Source: Shewanella psychropiezotolerans (GTDB taxonomy: Bacteria > Pseudomonadota > Gammaproteobacteria > Enterobacterales > Shewanellaceae). From it: 64,000 nucleotides of DNA. The notes under the pieces were generated by a model. The model made no database searches and had not been told where the DNA came from. It saw only the letters and a program-made list of their open reading frames with translations. The stretch's first letter is position 1. Each line of letters opens with the position of its first letter. This document shows positions 27,077 through 36,279 of the stretch, one piece after another. The DNA lies in the NCBI RefSeq assembly GCF_007197555.1, contig NZ_CP041614.1, positions 3,898,001-3,962,000 on the forward strand, given 5' to 3'. A program made the position numbers and the translations under genes.

Positions 27077-27817
27077 ATGAAGAGTCAGCTTATCGTTGAA
27101 ACCCCCACTCATCAGTGGATCTACTTTGGAAGGGATCCAGAGAAGCCGGATAAAATCATAGATACCAATCAATATATGCTAGTGACTGAAAAAAAAGCCC
27201 TCTTGATGGATCCCGGCGGAATTGAATTATTTGCTCCCATGCTAGCCAATATTGTCAAACACATCCCCCTCGAGCAACTGACTCATCTGTTTGCCTCCCA
27301 TCAAGATCCGGATATTATCTCGTCTCTCGGGCTCTGGGATCAGACCCTACCGGGGGCAAAACTTTACTCTCCATGGCTTTGGGAGGGGTTTATTCGTCAT
27401 TTTGGCATGCACAATATCAGTTATGAGGCTATCCCAGATGAAGGCAGCAGACTGTTGCTCGATCAAGTCGAAGTGCAATTTATCCCAGCCCACTACTTGC
27501 ATGCCTCGGGAAACTTTCATGTATATGACCCCGCCGCTCGAGTCCTGATGTCAGGAGATATAGGCGCGGCCTTAGAAGATCATGATGTCGATATTTTTGT
27601 CGATGACTTCGACGCTCATGTCAAAAAGATGAAATTTTTCCATCAGAGATGGATGCCATCAAACAGCGCGAAGAATGATTGGATTAATCGGGTACGTAAA
27701 CTCGATATCGATTTCCTCTGCCCTCAACATGGCAGGATTTTCAAAGGAGAACAGGTGGGGCAATTTCTTGATTGGTTTGAGCAACTCGATGTCGGTCAGG
27801 CCATTTCGAATACCTGA
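27077..27817 (+). CDS. MBL-fold oxygen-binding diiron (ODP-type) protein
   Basis: 246 residues. The metallo-beta-lactamase fold of the flavodiiron/ODP group is indicated by LMDPGG, the first metal motif FASHQDPDI (His and Asp, replacing HxHxDH), the second His in IPAHYLHASGNF, the bridging Asp in MSGDIG and the final His in LCPQHGRIF. ODP proteins bind a non-haem diiron site and reduce oxygen or nitric oxide, or sense oxygen. No flavodoxin domain is attached and no obvious partner is adjacent, so a sensory or stand-alone redox role is possible. CAGGGAG precedes the start. Confidence 0.85.
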   Translation: MKSQLIVETPTHQWIYFGRDPEKPDKIIDTNQYMLVTEKKALLMDPGGIELFAPMLANIVKHIPLEQLTHLFASHQDPDIISSLGLWDQTLPGAKLYSPWLWEGFIRHFGMHNISYEAIPDEGSRLLLDQVEVQFIPAHYLHASGNFHVYDPAARVLMSGDIGAALEDHDVDIFVDDFDAHVKKMKFFHQRWMPSNSAKNDWINRVRKLDIDFLCPQHGRIFKGEQVGQFLDWFEQLDVGQAISNT

Positions 27818-27854
27818 TTAATGATTAAAGCTTGATAAGCTATTTGCACTCAAA

Positions 27855-27892
27855 TAATACAGCCCATGACCTTAAGGTTATGGGCTGTATTA
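27855..27892. terminator. Hairpin between convergent genes
   Basis: Arms AATACAGCCCAT and ATGGGCTGTATT form a long stem around GACCTTAAGGTT, followed by TATT on the plus strand. It lies between the ODP protein gene and the convergent nitroreductase gene and may serve both. Confidence 0.7.
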
Positions 27893-27929
27893 TTACTAAC
27901 GTAAAATAGTATGGCTTAGACTGGCATCA

Positions 27930-28478
27930 CTAGAGGTAGCGGGCAAACTCACTGCCACTCTTACCCGGCTTCAAGGGCGCTTTTACCGCTTGAGTCCCCA
28001 GATACAGAAATCCGACAATTTGATCGCCATCAGATAAGCCTAAGCTTAGATGCACTCGTTTATCGAACGCCAAATCACCCGTTCGCCAAATTCCACCAAG
28101 CCCGAGGGAAAATGCAGCCTGCTGCATCGCCATAGTCGAACATCCGGCCGCGATCAACTGCTCAAGCTCAGGGACTTTCCCGTGAGGTTGAGGCTTAGCC
28201 ACCACCACTATGATCATGGGAGCCCTCAATGGCATAGACTGAGTCTTCGCCTGCTTCGCCTCATCCGCCCCATTCTCAATTGCCGCTTGTAAGAAAATAT
28301 CTCCCAGACGATTCAGGCCTTCACCCTGAGCGATAATGAATTCCCAAGGTGATAATCCCCCATGATCGGGCACTCGCACACCAGCATCTAAGATGACTTT
28401 CAGTTGAGATTCATCGGGAGCGGGTGCTATAAGGCGTGGGCAAGATTGGCGAGTCAGTAATAATTCAGTCGCGTCCAA
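27930..28478 (-). CDS. ydjA: Nitroreductase family protein (YdjA-like)
   Basis: 182 residues, the short YdjA-type length. The N-terminal RQSCPRL-type FMN-binding segment (LLTRQSCPRLIAPAP), the PDHGGLSPWEFI motif and the C-terminal GIWRTGDLAFD and GFLYLGTQ segments match the YdjA subfamily. Members bind FMN as homodimers and reduce nitro compounds or quinones with NAD(P)H; the physiological substrate is not known. It is monocistronic. Confidence 0.88.
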   Translation of the reverse strand: MDATELLLTRQSCPRLIAPAPDESQLKVILDAGVRVPDHGGLSPWEFIIAQGEGLNRLGDIFLQAAIENGADEAKQAKTQSMPLRAPMIIVVVAKPQPHGKVPELEQLIAAGCSTMAMQQAAFSLGLGGIWRTGDLAFDKRVHLSLGLSDGDQIVGFLYLGTQAVKAPLKPGKSGSEFARYL

Positions 28479-28562
28479 GAGTATTTCCTTCTGTGAATGG
28501 GCTTGAATAATTCAAGTTATGTAACTTTGGTTTACCGGGAAGAATAACAAAGACGCAAATAA

Positions 28563-28587
28563 AAATCCCACCAATGTGGTGGGATTT
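28563..28587 (-). terminator. Intrinsic terminator after the DoxX gene
   Basis: AAATCCCACC and GGTGGGATTT flank a five-base loop. On the minus strand the stem is followed by a T-rich stretch. It lies 48 bases past the stop of the DoxX-family gene. Confidence 0.8.
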
Positions 28588-28634
28588 ACAGTATCAACAA
28601 ACTGAAAATGTCACTTTATGGAGCTGTATTCAAG

Positions 28635-29246
28635 CTATAAACTACTATCAGGATAGCGTTTAGACACTCCCTTACGGATGAAGTAATCCACACTGGTATA
28701 ACGTCCTCCACCTATCATAATCAAGGCGAGCAACATGATTGAATACGTTATCGCGAACTCGATACCATTATTTAAGATGACAAAATTACCTGAGCTAGTC
28801 AGCCATTCATAATTGCCATGCTCCTGTAAAATAGTCTTAGCGGCACTGAGCTTCTCACCCGCAGCCAGTACCTGATCATTTGCCAACCAGGAACCCCCAT
28901 CGGCTATGGCTAACCAGCCATTATTCCAATGCACGGAAAAAGCCGCCACTAACATGGTAGCGAGTAGAGGTATGGAGATTAACCGAGTTCCTAGACCAAT
29001 AATCAGCAGGAAACCTCCAACAAACTCGGTCCCCGCCGCCATAGTCACCATCACTTCAGGCATAGGCAGACCTAACCCCCAATCAGGGTTGCCAAACCAG
29101 GCCACAGTGTCACTGAAATGAGATAACTTATTATATCCCGCTTGCATCAACACAGGTGCCAAGTACAAACGTAAGGCTAAGGGGGCAATACCCGATACCT
29201 GTTTCACCACATTTAAAAACTTCTGATACGCATTAACCACTAACAT
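28635..29246 (-). CDS. DoxX-family membrane protein
   Basis: 203 residues with four hydrophobic segments. DoxX hallmarks include the Arg in LALRLYLAPVLMQAGYNKL and the glycine-rich GTEFVGGFLLIIGLGTRLISIPL. A longer loop between the third and fourth helices (about 105-150, with the AIADGGSWLANDQVLAAGEK region) sets it apart from the minimal DoxX proteins. The family is linked to quinone or thiosulphate oxidation and to redox balance, but no reaction is firmly assigned. Not obviously part of an operon. Confidence 0.85.
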   Translation of the reverse strand: MLVVNAYQKFLNVVKQVSGIAPLALRLYLAPVLMQAGYNKLSHFSDTVAWFGNPDWGLGLPMPEVMVTMAAGTEFVGGFLLIIGLGTRLISIPLLATMLVAAFSVHWNNGWLAIADGGSWLANDQVLAAGEKLSAAKTILQEHGNYEWLTSSGNFVILNNGIEFAITYSIMLLALIMIGGGRYTSVDYFIRKGVSKRYPDSSL

Positions 29247-29369
29247 GTTTACTCCTTACAAATACTATTGTCAGAATAGACCATATTGAGAGGGAATATC
29301 TTTCATCTTTATACCAATCTCAGAGTAAAAAGTGCTAATGCTCTGGTTACTACGGCAGTGCCTTCTCGC

Positions 29370-30422
29370 TTAGGGTAAAATTAACGAATAAAACTGACTG
29401 AAACAATCCAGGTATTTTGTCCCATGTTCAGAGCTTGAATCTCTGGGTAAATCTAAGACTTCAGCTACCTCTATTTCAGTTTCAGCGTCTGCAGCCATCA
29501 GCAGGGACCAACAAGCGGAAAACACCCAATAGATATTGATTGCCGCTGGCAATGCTGCTTTGGCGTCAAGGGTCAAATTCGGATGATTATCCAGATAGGC
29601 GTCGATTAAAAAATGCCGTTGGGCCGTTGACAGGGCATGACTAGATAGCACGCCTGCCAGATCGAATAACGGATGTGAACTGCAGGCATATTCAAAATCT
29701 ATGCATTGAAGTCGGCCATTTTTAAACAATAAGTTATGGGGGTTAAGATCTCTATGGCTGTATTGTTCCCCCAATGCGCAGGCATCGAGTTCATCTAACC
29801 ATTGGCTGATGTCGTCTCTAAGCGACAGGAGTTGAAGATGTTTCTCCCGCCACTCGGTGTGCTGGCGGCACTCATTGCCCTGAGCTTGCTCATTACAAAT
29901 TTTGCTCCATATATCATACATAGAAGCCTGATAAATGGACCACTGCCTGGATACACTGAGACTGTTTTCAGGACATTCTAGCCCGGCTAACTCAGTCAAT
30001 AGTAGCAATAGCGCTGACTCGGCGCCGGGCCATGGTATCGACTCATCGATAAGAGGGTGCGCCGATTTTGCGGTGATCAACTTGCCCCAACTGTGCCCCT
30101 CCTCTTGCTCGATATATTCACTGAGATAATATTTATTATCATCACTGACAAAAAACAAATCTGGTGCTAGCCCCCTTTCTGCCACTATCTTCCAGTTTCT
30201 CACCTCGGCGTCGCGATCACAAATCTGACTACTCGCCGATGAGTTCACTCGCAATACCCAACTGATATGTCGATCTCGAATCAAGTAATTTTGATTACTC
30301 AGCCCCTCAGCCAACACAGAAACTGAAACAGAAGAGGACAGCACTAAGCCTGCACTTTGCAGTCCAGTCTTAACATCCTGCGGCAAACTCGTTAATAGTA
30401 AGGATTGCTTCATCACATCCAA
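29370..30422 (-). CDS. APH/choline-kinase-fold phosphotransferase, probable thiamine kinase
   Basis: 350 residues. The fold is shown by LAEGLSNQNYLI (nucleotide loop), the catalytic loop YSHRDLNPHNLLF (Asp and Asn) and the metal-binding CIDFEYACSSHPLFDLAGV. This is the choline/thiamine kinase branch. It is the last gene after a TPP-riboswitch-controlled receptor, a YkoF-like protein and a PnuT permease on the same strand. By that context it should phosphorylate imported thiamine, trapping it in the cell. E. coli ThiK has the same fold but is shorter. The substrate is inferred; an alternative in-frame ATG lies nine bases downstream. Confidence 0.75.
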   Translation of the reverse strand: MDVMKQSLLLTSLPQDVKTGLQSAGLVLSSSVSVSVLAEGLSNQNYLIRDRHISWVLRVNSSASSQICDRDAEVRNWKIVAERGLAPDLFFVSDDNKYYLSEYIEQEEGHSWGKLITAKSAHPLIDESIPWPGAESALLLLLTELAGLECPENSLSVSRQWSIYQASMYDIWSKICNEQAQGNECRQHTEWREKHLQLLSLRDDISQWLDELDACALGEQYSHRDLNPHNLLFKNGRLQCIDFEYACSSHPLFDLAGVLSSHALSTAQRHFLIDAYLDNHPNLTLDAKAALPAAINIYWVFSACWSLLMAADAETEIEVAEVLDLPRDSSSEHGTKYLDCFSQFYSLILP

Positions 30423-30465
30423 TATCTCATGCTATATCTCATGTTATATATGTCATATTCTCGAT

Positions 30466-31110
30466 CTATTGAGCCAATGCAATTTTCTGTTCACGCATCG
30501 CCGTGCGCCATAAGAAATAACCACCTATGGCCATACCCACATACAAGATAAATAACAGTGACGTTAGCATGAGCCCTTTTTGCAGATAAAGATAGATGGA
30601 GACGAAATCGATCACCACCCAATAAAGCCAATTTTCTAGCACCTTCTTTGCAACTAAATACGTCGTCATCACAGCAAAACACGTGGTCGCGGCATCGAGG
30701 TAGGCATAGGAAGCTTGGGTATAGGTAGCCATTAAATAGCCCACGACCACTGAAATGCTAGCGGTTGTGAGTATAAGCAGAATATGGCGTCTCAGACTCC
30801 AGGAAATGACTTCAATGCCAGAATCATCTCCTTTTCCCTTTGACCACTGACGAAAACCATAGAACGCCATCGCCATGTAGTACACATTGAGCACAGACTC
30901 CATCAATAGCGACACTTTCCAGAAGAGCGCCGTGTAGATTGCCGTGCTGGCGAACGCGGCAAACCAACACCAGATATTGCCCTTCATGGCCAGTATCAGG
31001 TAGGCCGCGGCTAGCACAACGGCTACGGCCTCCCAGGCCGTTAATGCTGTTGCCTGGATTAATGCACCATCTATTGTGCTCATGAGCGCGGACCAAAAAT
31101 CTATCATCAC
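30466..31110 (-). CDS. pnuT: PnuC-family vitamin permease, thiamine-type (PnuT)
   Basis: 214 residues with seven or eight hydrophobic segments. The PnuC signature is present: NIWCWFAAFASTAIYTALFW near the N terminus and NWLYWVVIDFVSIYLYLQKG near the C terminus. PnuC proteins carry nicotinamide riboside by facilitated diffusion coupled to intracellular phosphorylation; the PnuT branch carries thiamine and is found under TPP riboswitch control. The upstream riboswitch, YkoF-like gene and downstream kinase all support thiamine as substrate. The kinase gene starts 43 bases downstream. Confidence 0.85.
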   Translation of the reverse strand: MMIDFWSALMSTIDGALIQATALTAWEAVAVVLAAAYLILAMKGNIWCWFAAFASTAIYTALFWKVSLLMESVLNVYYMAMAFYGFRQWSKGKGDDSGIEVISWSLRRHILLILTTASISVVVGYLMATYTQASYAYLDAATTCFAVMTTYLVAKKVLENWLYWVVIDFVSIYLYLQKGLMLTSLLFILYVGMAIGGYFLWRTAMREQKIALAQ

Positions 31111-31211
31111 TTTTTCCGAAATAATACTTTGCTAACGTAAAACAGATGCTCGCCAGACTCTTACAAGTCAAGCGAGCATAGGCTAAACATCATATATATG
31201 ACGCAAGACAC

Positions 31212-31472
31212 TTATTGAGTGTGTGACAAATCCAACTCACCACCAATAAACTTACATACAAACACGGCCTTACCCCACTTTTCATGGGCAGCCTGCATCT
31301 CAGTCGCCAGCATAGCCATCACATCGCCATACTCACCACACACCTGAGTGGCCATGGCATTGGTCTTACGTTCAATATTTTCATAGCTATCCAGACGGTC
31401 GATAAACCATAGGATAGGATCCAGGTAGTTATCTTGCAGCGGGTAACAACTTATCTCGGCGGTTAATTTCAT
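31212..31472 (-). CDS. YkoF/MTH1187-like thiamine-binding protein
   Basis: 86 residues, no signal peptide. LTAEISCYPLQDNYLDPI, RKTNAMATQVCGEYGDVM and KAVFVCKFIGGELD follow the pattern of the single-domain YkoF/MTH1187 family, a ferredoxin-like fold that binds thiamine or its pyrimidine (HMP). It lies between the riboswitch-controlled receptor and pnuT, on the same strand. The likely role is binding cytoplasmic thiamine. Assignment is by motif pattern and context. Confidence 0.75.
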   Translation of the reverse strand: MKLTAEISCYPLQDNYLDPILWFIDRLDSYENIERKTNAMATQVCGEYGDVMAMLATEMQAAHEKWGKAVFVCKFIGGELDLSHTQ

Positions 31473-31597
31473 TTCTCGACCTCAGGTGGCACTCTTTTCA
31501 GAAGGAGCCACCACAATTAAATAAAAAACACATGTCTGCTTGCACTAGCTATGCTTTCAGCCGCTAGCGGCCGCAATTTAATCCCGTAGGGAGTGAA

Positions 31598-33772
31598 TTA
31601 CATGAACTTGACGTTAACAGTCAATCCTAACTGGCGTGGATCACCATAGCGTATATATTGCTTGTCTGCCCAGTCTTGATCTGGCTCATTACCAAAGTAA
31701 AAGCCTCGAGTGCCGTATTGCTCATCAAACAGGTTCTTGCCCCAAAGATAAGCCGACCAGACATCAGTCTCATATCCGACACGGGCATTGAAGATAGTGT
31801 AGGCCTGTGATTTTGACTCATTACTGTCTGAGTAGTAAAACTCACTCTTACCACTGGTGGTCAAGTTCGCGAACCAACCTGAATCGGTACGATAGGTCGC
31901 TCCTGCACTGTAAGTGAAGTTAGGTGAATGGGCCAGCTCACGACCGGTTAGATCCACTGTCCCACCGTACTTGTCCTGATAAGCATAATCACCATAAGCT
32001 GTCTCAAGCCAACCAAGACTCGCATACAGCTTGAGATTATCTGTCGCATACCAATTCCCTTCTAGCTCGGCGCCATAGTTGTGTGAGCTACCTGCGTTCT
32101 CGGTATACAGGATAAATTTTTGCGGCTCTTCTGGATTTTGTTGAGACGCTGAAACCTGCTGGTCGCGCCTATCCATGTAGAATAGAGAGAAATTAGTGCT
32201 GGCATCACCATCGAGCCAGCGTGATTTAAGCCCTATCTCATAATTATATAAGGTTTCGGTATCATACTCTTTCTTGTCTGACAGCTCCGCTGGCAATGAC
32301 ATGTTGAAACCACCCGCCTTATAACCACGAGCTATGCGCGCATAGGTTTCATGACTGCTGTTTAACGCCTTACTCAGGGCAATATGTCCGCCCCACATGG
32401 TTTCACCTGGGCTAAACTCATCACCAGCACTGTCGCTGTAATCACCGTCTCGACGTTCGACTCTAAGGCCAAAAGACAAGGCGTAACCCGCACCGAGATC
32501 TGAGTCTAACTGGCCAAATACGGCAGTATTATTCGCTTCATATTCGGCAGCAAGCGTGTCTAACCAGCCGTTATAGTCTTCAACTGTGTCGTTGTCTTCA
32601 GTTAAGCGCATACCATAAACACCCAGTAACCAATCTGTGCTACCAGAAAAGATACGTCCAGCTTCAGTTGAGCTGAATCTAAACTCTTGGCTAATGGTAT
32701 TTCGCTCCCCTTCTTTATCCCAGGTATAATCGAATTGGCAAGGCTCGCCGCCACAATCGAGTCCGCCCCAGTAATCAGGGTTTGCCCAGTCACCATCATA
32801 ATTATGGTGAGTCTGAGAGTTAGCATATGATGTTAAAGAAACGATTTCGAACTGCTCGGCACCTGAATAGGTAAACTTAAGCGAGCTACCTGTGGTGCGC
32901 TGCTTATCGACGCCTGGCGCGTCTGTTAGGGTATTTTCGCCATTGTTATCTAAGGTCCACACATCATAGCCATTATCATAATCGGCGTGAAGTAAGGTAA
33001 AATCAATCTCCAAATCGTCGCTGGCATACCAACGCAATTTCGCCCGGCCGGTAAACTCATCCCGGGCATTGGTATCGTCGCGGTTCAGATAGAGGTTGTT
33101 TTGATAGCCGTTCTGTTGATGTTGCTGCAAAGAGACACGGTAAAGTAATTTGCCGGAATCCGTCAAAGGCCCAGAGCTAAAGCCGCTAAAAGTCGTCAGG
33201 TTATCATCCCCCACCGACACTTCAGCCCCATGCTCAAACACATCGGTTGGGTCATTACTCTTAAGGTATATCAAACCCGCTAAGGCATTAGCGCCGTAGC
33301 GCGTTCCTTGTGGACCACGCAGCACTTCTACCTGCTGCAGATCGTACATACTGGAAATCATGCCCAGACCTGACATGTCGATATCATCGATAATGTAACC
33401 AACAGATGAATTCGGCGCACCTTGGTATTCCTCCTGCTCGCCGACACCACGAATTTGGAAGTATTTAGGACGAGAGCTGCCGCCGGACCAGTTAAAGTTC
33501 GCGATGGAGTTAAGCACATCTTCAAAATGCTGCGCGCCTTCGTCTTCTATCTGCTGCTGATCGATAATCGTAATACTCGACGGCATTTTATCCAGTGTCG
33601 AGCCGCGAAAATCAGAGGTCACCACGATGACTTCCATCTCATCGGAAGGTGTCTCAGTTGGTTCAGAAGCGAAAGCGTTTGGGCTGATTAGTGCGGTCGA
33701 TACCGCGAGCGCTACCGGAGAGAATCTCTTCAAGACGGTAGAATCGAAACATAAAGATTTAAGTGTAAACAT
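31598..33772 (-). CDS. omr1: TonB-dependent receptor, thiamine-regulated (Omr1-like)
   Basis: 724 residues from the ATG at 33772, preceded by GGGGTCCT; a longer in-frame reading to 33874 has no such site and lacks a proper signal peptide. Signal peptide cleavage is near NAFASEP, followed by a TonB-box-like MEVIVVTSD. The plug domain carries VEVLRGPQGTRYGANALAGLI, and the C-terminal barrel ends in VNVKFM. A TPP riboswitch lies directly upstream and thiamine genes directly downstream, as described for Omr1 thiamine receptors of gammaproteobacteria. It should import thiamine or a derivative across the outer membrane. Confidence 0.88.
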   Translation of the reverse strand: MFTLKSLCFDSTVLKRFSPVALAVSTALISPNAFASEPTETPSDEMEVIVVTSDFRGSTLDKMPSSITIIDQQQIEDEGAQHFEDVLNSIANFNWSGGSSRPKYFQIRGVGEQEEYQGAPNSSVGYIIDDIDMSGLGMISSMYDLQQVEVLRGPQGTRYGANALAGLIYLKSNDPTDVFEHGAEVSVGDDNLTTFSGFSSGPLTDSGKLLYRVSLQQHQQNGYQNNLYLNRDDTNARDEFTGRAKLRWYASDDLEIDFTLLHADYDNGYDVWTLDNNGENTLTDAPGVDKQRTTGSSLKFTYSGAEQFEIVSLTSYANSQTHHNYDGDWANPDYWGGLDCGGEPCQFDYTWDKEGERNTISQEFRFSSTEAGRIFSGSTDWLLGVYGMRLTEDNDTVEDYNGWLDTLAAEYEANNTAVFGQLDSDLGAGYALSFGLRVERRDGDYSDSAGDEFSPGETMWGGHIALSKALNSSHETYARIARGYKAGGFNMSLPAELSDKKEYDTETLYNYEIGLKSRWLDGDASTNFSLFYMDRRDQQVSASQQNPEEPQKFILYTENAGSSHNYGAELEGNWYATDNLKLYASLGWLETAYGDYAYQDKYGGTVDLTGRELAHSPNFTYSAGATYRTDSGWFANLTTSGKSEFYYSDSNESKSQAYTIFNARVGYETDVWSAYLWGKNLFDEQYGTRGFYFGNEPDQDWADKQYIRYGDPRQLGLTVNVKFM

Positions 33773-33884
33773 AGGACCCCAAATTATAATTTTTGAGATC
33801 CGGCAACTGGAAAAGCGAGAAAGGATGTTGTGGTCGACTACAGATGTTCTTAACAGACACCTCGAAAGCATCAAACCTATTGGC

Positions 33885-33982
33885 CCATTCCTACGCCGGT
33901 ATTAGCCGGATCAGGTTCAAAGGGTTTGTCATCTGACATCTCAGAAACTGGTATATAAGAAATAACAGTCTCACCCCTTGGC
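33885..33982 (-). promoter_or_regulatory. TPP (thiamine pyrophosphate) riboswitch, THI element
   Basis: Read on the minus strand, the conserved core is plain: CCAAGGGGTGAGACTG at the 5' end, TTTCTGAGATG in the pyrimidine-sensor arm, then CCCTTTGAACCTGATCCGG, TAATACCGGCGTAGG at the 3' end. It sits 113 bases before the start of the TonB-dependent receptor gene. TPP binding would lower expression of the receptor operon. I see no clear terminator hairpin with a T tract between it and the start codon, so control of translation initiation is more likely than termination. Confidence 0.95.
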
Positions 33983-34062
33983 AGGCGGGATTATACATGA
34001 ATAAAACAAGGTTTTGACAAAGATATGTCATCAAGTGATGAATTTACACACACTTGGATCAC

Positions 34063-34090
34063 AAAAAACGTCAGCCTAGCTGACGTTTTT
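34063..34090 (-). terminator. Intrinsic terminator after the YcfL-like gene
   Basis: AAAAACGTCAGC and GCTGACGTTTTT are near-perfect arms with A/T tracts on both sides. It lies 37 bases past the stop of the lipoprotein gene; it could also act on plus-strand transcription. Confidence 0.88.
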
Positions 34091-34126
34091 CAATTTCATT
34101 GCAATACGCATTTAATCAACAAAAGA

Positions 34127-34516
34127 TTAATTAGAGAAAGCTTTTCTCACATATAGCTCATAGCGAACGGCATTTGCATTGGGCGCAACCGCCATAACTT
34201 GCATACGCTGCATGCCATGCAACTTCAATGATTTCCATGGGCTGGCTTCATCTTCCAAGGTAAAACCGTTTATGTCATACCAGGTAAACTTGTATTGCAG
34301 TCTTAAATCTGTGGAGACCTTACTCATGATCACCCCAGAGCCTTGCAGTAGATCGCCCTGTTGACGGGCCTTTAATTGCTCGACTCCCACTTCACGAGCG
34401 AAACTACTGTTATCTACTCTGACTTCACCGGTAGAGCTGCCCATCACACCCGCAGTGTGCTGAGCGCAAGCCGTGAAAATAAGGGCCGATGCTAAGACCA
34501 AAACGATTTTTTTCAT
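34127..34516 (-). CDS. ycfL: YcfL-like lipoprotein (DUF1425)
   Basis: 129 residues. Signal peptide with lipobox FTAC (residue 17). The mature domain has the immunoglobulin-like pattern of YcfL: RVDNSSFAREVGVEQLKAR, then KFTWYDINGFTLEDEASPWKSLKLHG. In E. coli ycfL lies beside hinT and lpoB; here hinT is nearby on the same strand, which supports the call. The function of YcfL is not established; it may relate to cell-envelope assembly. Confidence 0.8.
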   Translation of the reverse strand: MKKIVLVLASALIFTACAQHTAGVMGSSTGEVRVDNSSFAREVGVEQLKARQQGDLLQGSGVIMSKVSTDLRLQYKFTWYDINGFTLEDEASPWKSLKLHGMQRMQVMAVAPNANAVRYELYVRKAFSN

Positions 34517-34676
34517 TTCATTCGCTCCAAATTAATTTAGCCCTATGGATAAGGGCTAATCATTATCTACTTATTATAAGTGAGTGTTTATAAGAGGAGC
34601 TTAACCTAAACTCGCGCTAAGGTTAACCACCCCCAATTATCACTACTGACAATATATTTGTCAGTACCAGTCAAAA

Positions 34677-35699
34677 TTAGTCGATCAAAAAGTGAGCCCT
34701 GGCGGTAGCGATAAGTTTCTTTCTGTTGGTTTGCCAACAGTTAATACTCACATTCGCAACCCGGCGCCCCTGTCTGGTGATCTTACATTCTGCAAAGGTA
34801 TCTTTATGGTATCCCGCTCTCAAGTAGTCAATGGAAAAATCCACCACCTTAGGCACTCTTGAGGTATGCATAAACACCATGAGTTGCACAATCGCAGACA
34901 TCTCCATAAAGCCGGCAATGACGCCACCATGGATAGCTGGCAGTGTAGGATTACCGATATTCTCATCTTTTGCTGGCAATCTAAACACTAACTCATCACC
35001 GAAGCGCTCCACATTCATACCGATAAAATCAGTATAGGGAACGTGAGCGAGAAGATGACCGAAGTCGTTGAGTGCTGTCGCCTGCTTGACTATTTTTTTA
35101 ACATCGAGTTCTTTAACGTCTAACTCTTTTATATCAGGAGCCAAAAGATTAGATGCTATTGTCTCAAGCACACCGTTTTTAACTTCAAGGGACTCTGAAG
35201 TCTGACCTTGTTGACCTAAGAGAGCCTGACGAAACTCATCGCCAATCATTTCCGGGCTTATCCGCATAAAAGAGCCAACGGCATGTGCTATCGGGTCATC
35301 GATAGAGTCTTGATAAGCTATGGCTCGAGTGAAAGAGACGCTGGATGAAATTTTATAGCACTCGGCGAAGCCATACACTGGCTTATTGGGATCCGCAGGC
35401 TTCATGTAATCCACTCGAAGATCGAGTGTTGGCGAGAGTTCCAGTGATTGATATTTATCATAGATAGCGCAAACCACAGCACTACCACAGGCGGTATCCA
35501 TCAAGGTGGTGATCACTCCACCGTGAATAACACCGGTATCCGGATAACCAATCAGCTGCTTATTATATGGCAGCTCAATGAGTACGTGATGCTCGCTGGC
35601 TTCGTGCACCTTTAATTTTAAACGGCGACATTGGGCCAGTTGATCCACAAAGCGAGTTGCGATTTGCGTCAATGGGAAAAAATCTGAATTGACCTGCAT
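34677..35699 (-). CDS. Tandem hotdog-fold thioesterase (two PaaI-type domains in one chain)
   Basis: 340 residues. Two copies of the PaaI/YbgC-like hotdog domain are fused. The first (about 20-155) has GVIHGGVITTLMDTACGSAV and the second (about 200-338) has PAIHGGVIAGFMEMSAIVQL. Both keep the HGG motif with an acidic residue (Asp in the first, Glu in the second) on the following helix, as in active acyl-CoA thioesterases. The linker contains a short duplicated segment, KELDVKELDVK. Single-domain PaaI proteins form dimers of this unit, so the fusion probably makes an intramolecular dimer. Substrate unknown. It follows hinT by 16 bases on the same strand. Confidence 0.85.
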   Translation of the reverse strand: MQVNSDFFPLTQIATRFVDQLAQCRRLKLKVHEASEHHVLIELPYNKQLIGYPDTGVIHGGVITTLMDTACGSAVVCAIYDKYQSLELSPTLDLRVDYMKPADPNKPVYGFAECYKISSSVSFTRAIAYQDSIDDPIAHAVGSFMRISPEMIGDEFRQALLGQQGQTSESLEVKNGVLETIASNLLAPDIKELDVKELDVKKIVKQATALNDFGHLLAHVPYTDFIGMNVERFGDELVFRLPAKDENIGNPTLPAIHGGVIAGFMEMSAIVQLMVFMHTSRVPKVVDFSIDYLRAGYHKDTFAECKITRQGRRVANVSINCWQTNRKKLIATARAHFLID

Positions 35700-35715
35700 G
35701 ACTATTCGCTCTCTA

Positions 35716-36072
35716 CTAGCTGTTAATGCTTAACATTGGACCTAAAGAGCAACCACCCAGTAAGTGCATATGTATGTGAAACACCTCTTGACCGCCGTGC
35801 TTATTACAATTCATTATGATGCGATAGCCATCTTCGGCAATCCCCGCCTCTTCAGCCAATTTCGCTGCGACTGTGACCATACGACCTAACGCCTTCTCAT
35901 CCGATGCTTTTACATCGTTTGTCGTCGGGATCAAATGATTTGGGATGATCAATATGTGGGTCGGCGCTCTGGCATTGATGTCTCTGAATGCCGTGACTAA
36001 ATCGTCTTGATATAGGATATCTGCGGGAATTTCACGTCGAATGATTTTGCTAAAAATGGTTTCTTCAGCCAT
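35716..36072 (-). CDS. hinT: HIT-family purine nucleoside phosphoramidase HinT
   Basis: 118 residues. The N terminus [20 protein letters not shown] and the HIT motif HIHMHLLGG (nucleophilic His in the middle) are diagnostic. HinT hydrolyses adenosine phosphoramidates and aminoacyl-adenylates in the cytoplasm. The ribosome site is AGAGGAC before the ATG. The thioesterase gene lies 16 bases downstream and is probably co-transcribed. Confidence 0.95.
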   Translation of the reverse strand: MAEETIFSKIIRREIPADILYQDDLVTAFRDINARAPTHILIIPNHLIPTTNDVKASDEKALGRMVTVAAKLAEEAGIAEDGYRIIMNCNKHGGQEVFHIHMHLLGGCSLGPMLSINS

Positions 36073-36279
36073 CTGACTGTCCTCTTTTCTTTAGGGTTGC
36101 CACAGTATACGCATAAATTTATAACTTGTGAGGATATGGGAGTAAAGAGTAAAAACAACCGACTACAAAATCATCCAAAAACACAAACCCACAACAAAAT
36201 ATACACTTGCGTACACAAGGGAGTTGACATAAGGAACTAAACCCTTTTTAATAATGGAAATTTTAAGGAAATATATTCA

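Noticed and set aside
33773..33874. N-terminal extension of the thiamine-regulated receptor
   Set aside because: It would place extra residues before a normal signal peptide and start next to the riboswitch; GGGGTCCT marks the ATG at 33772.
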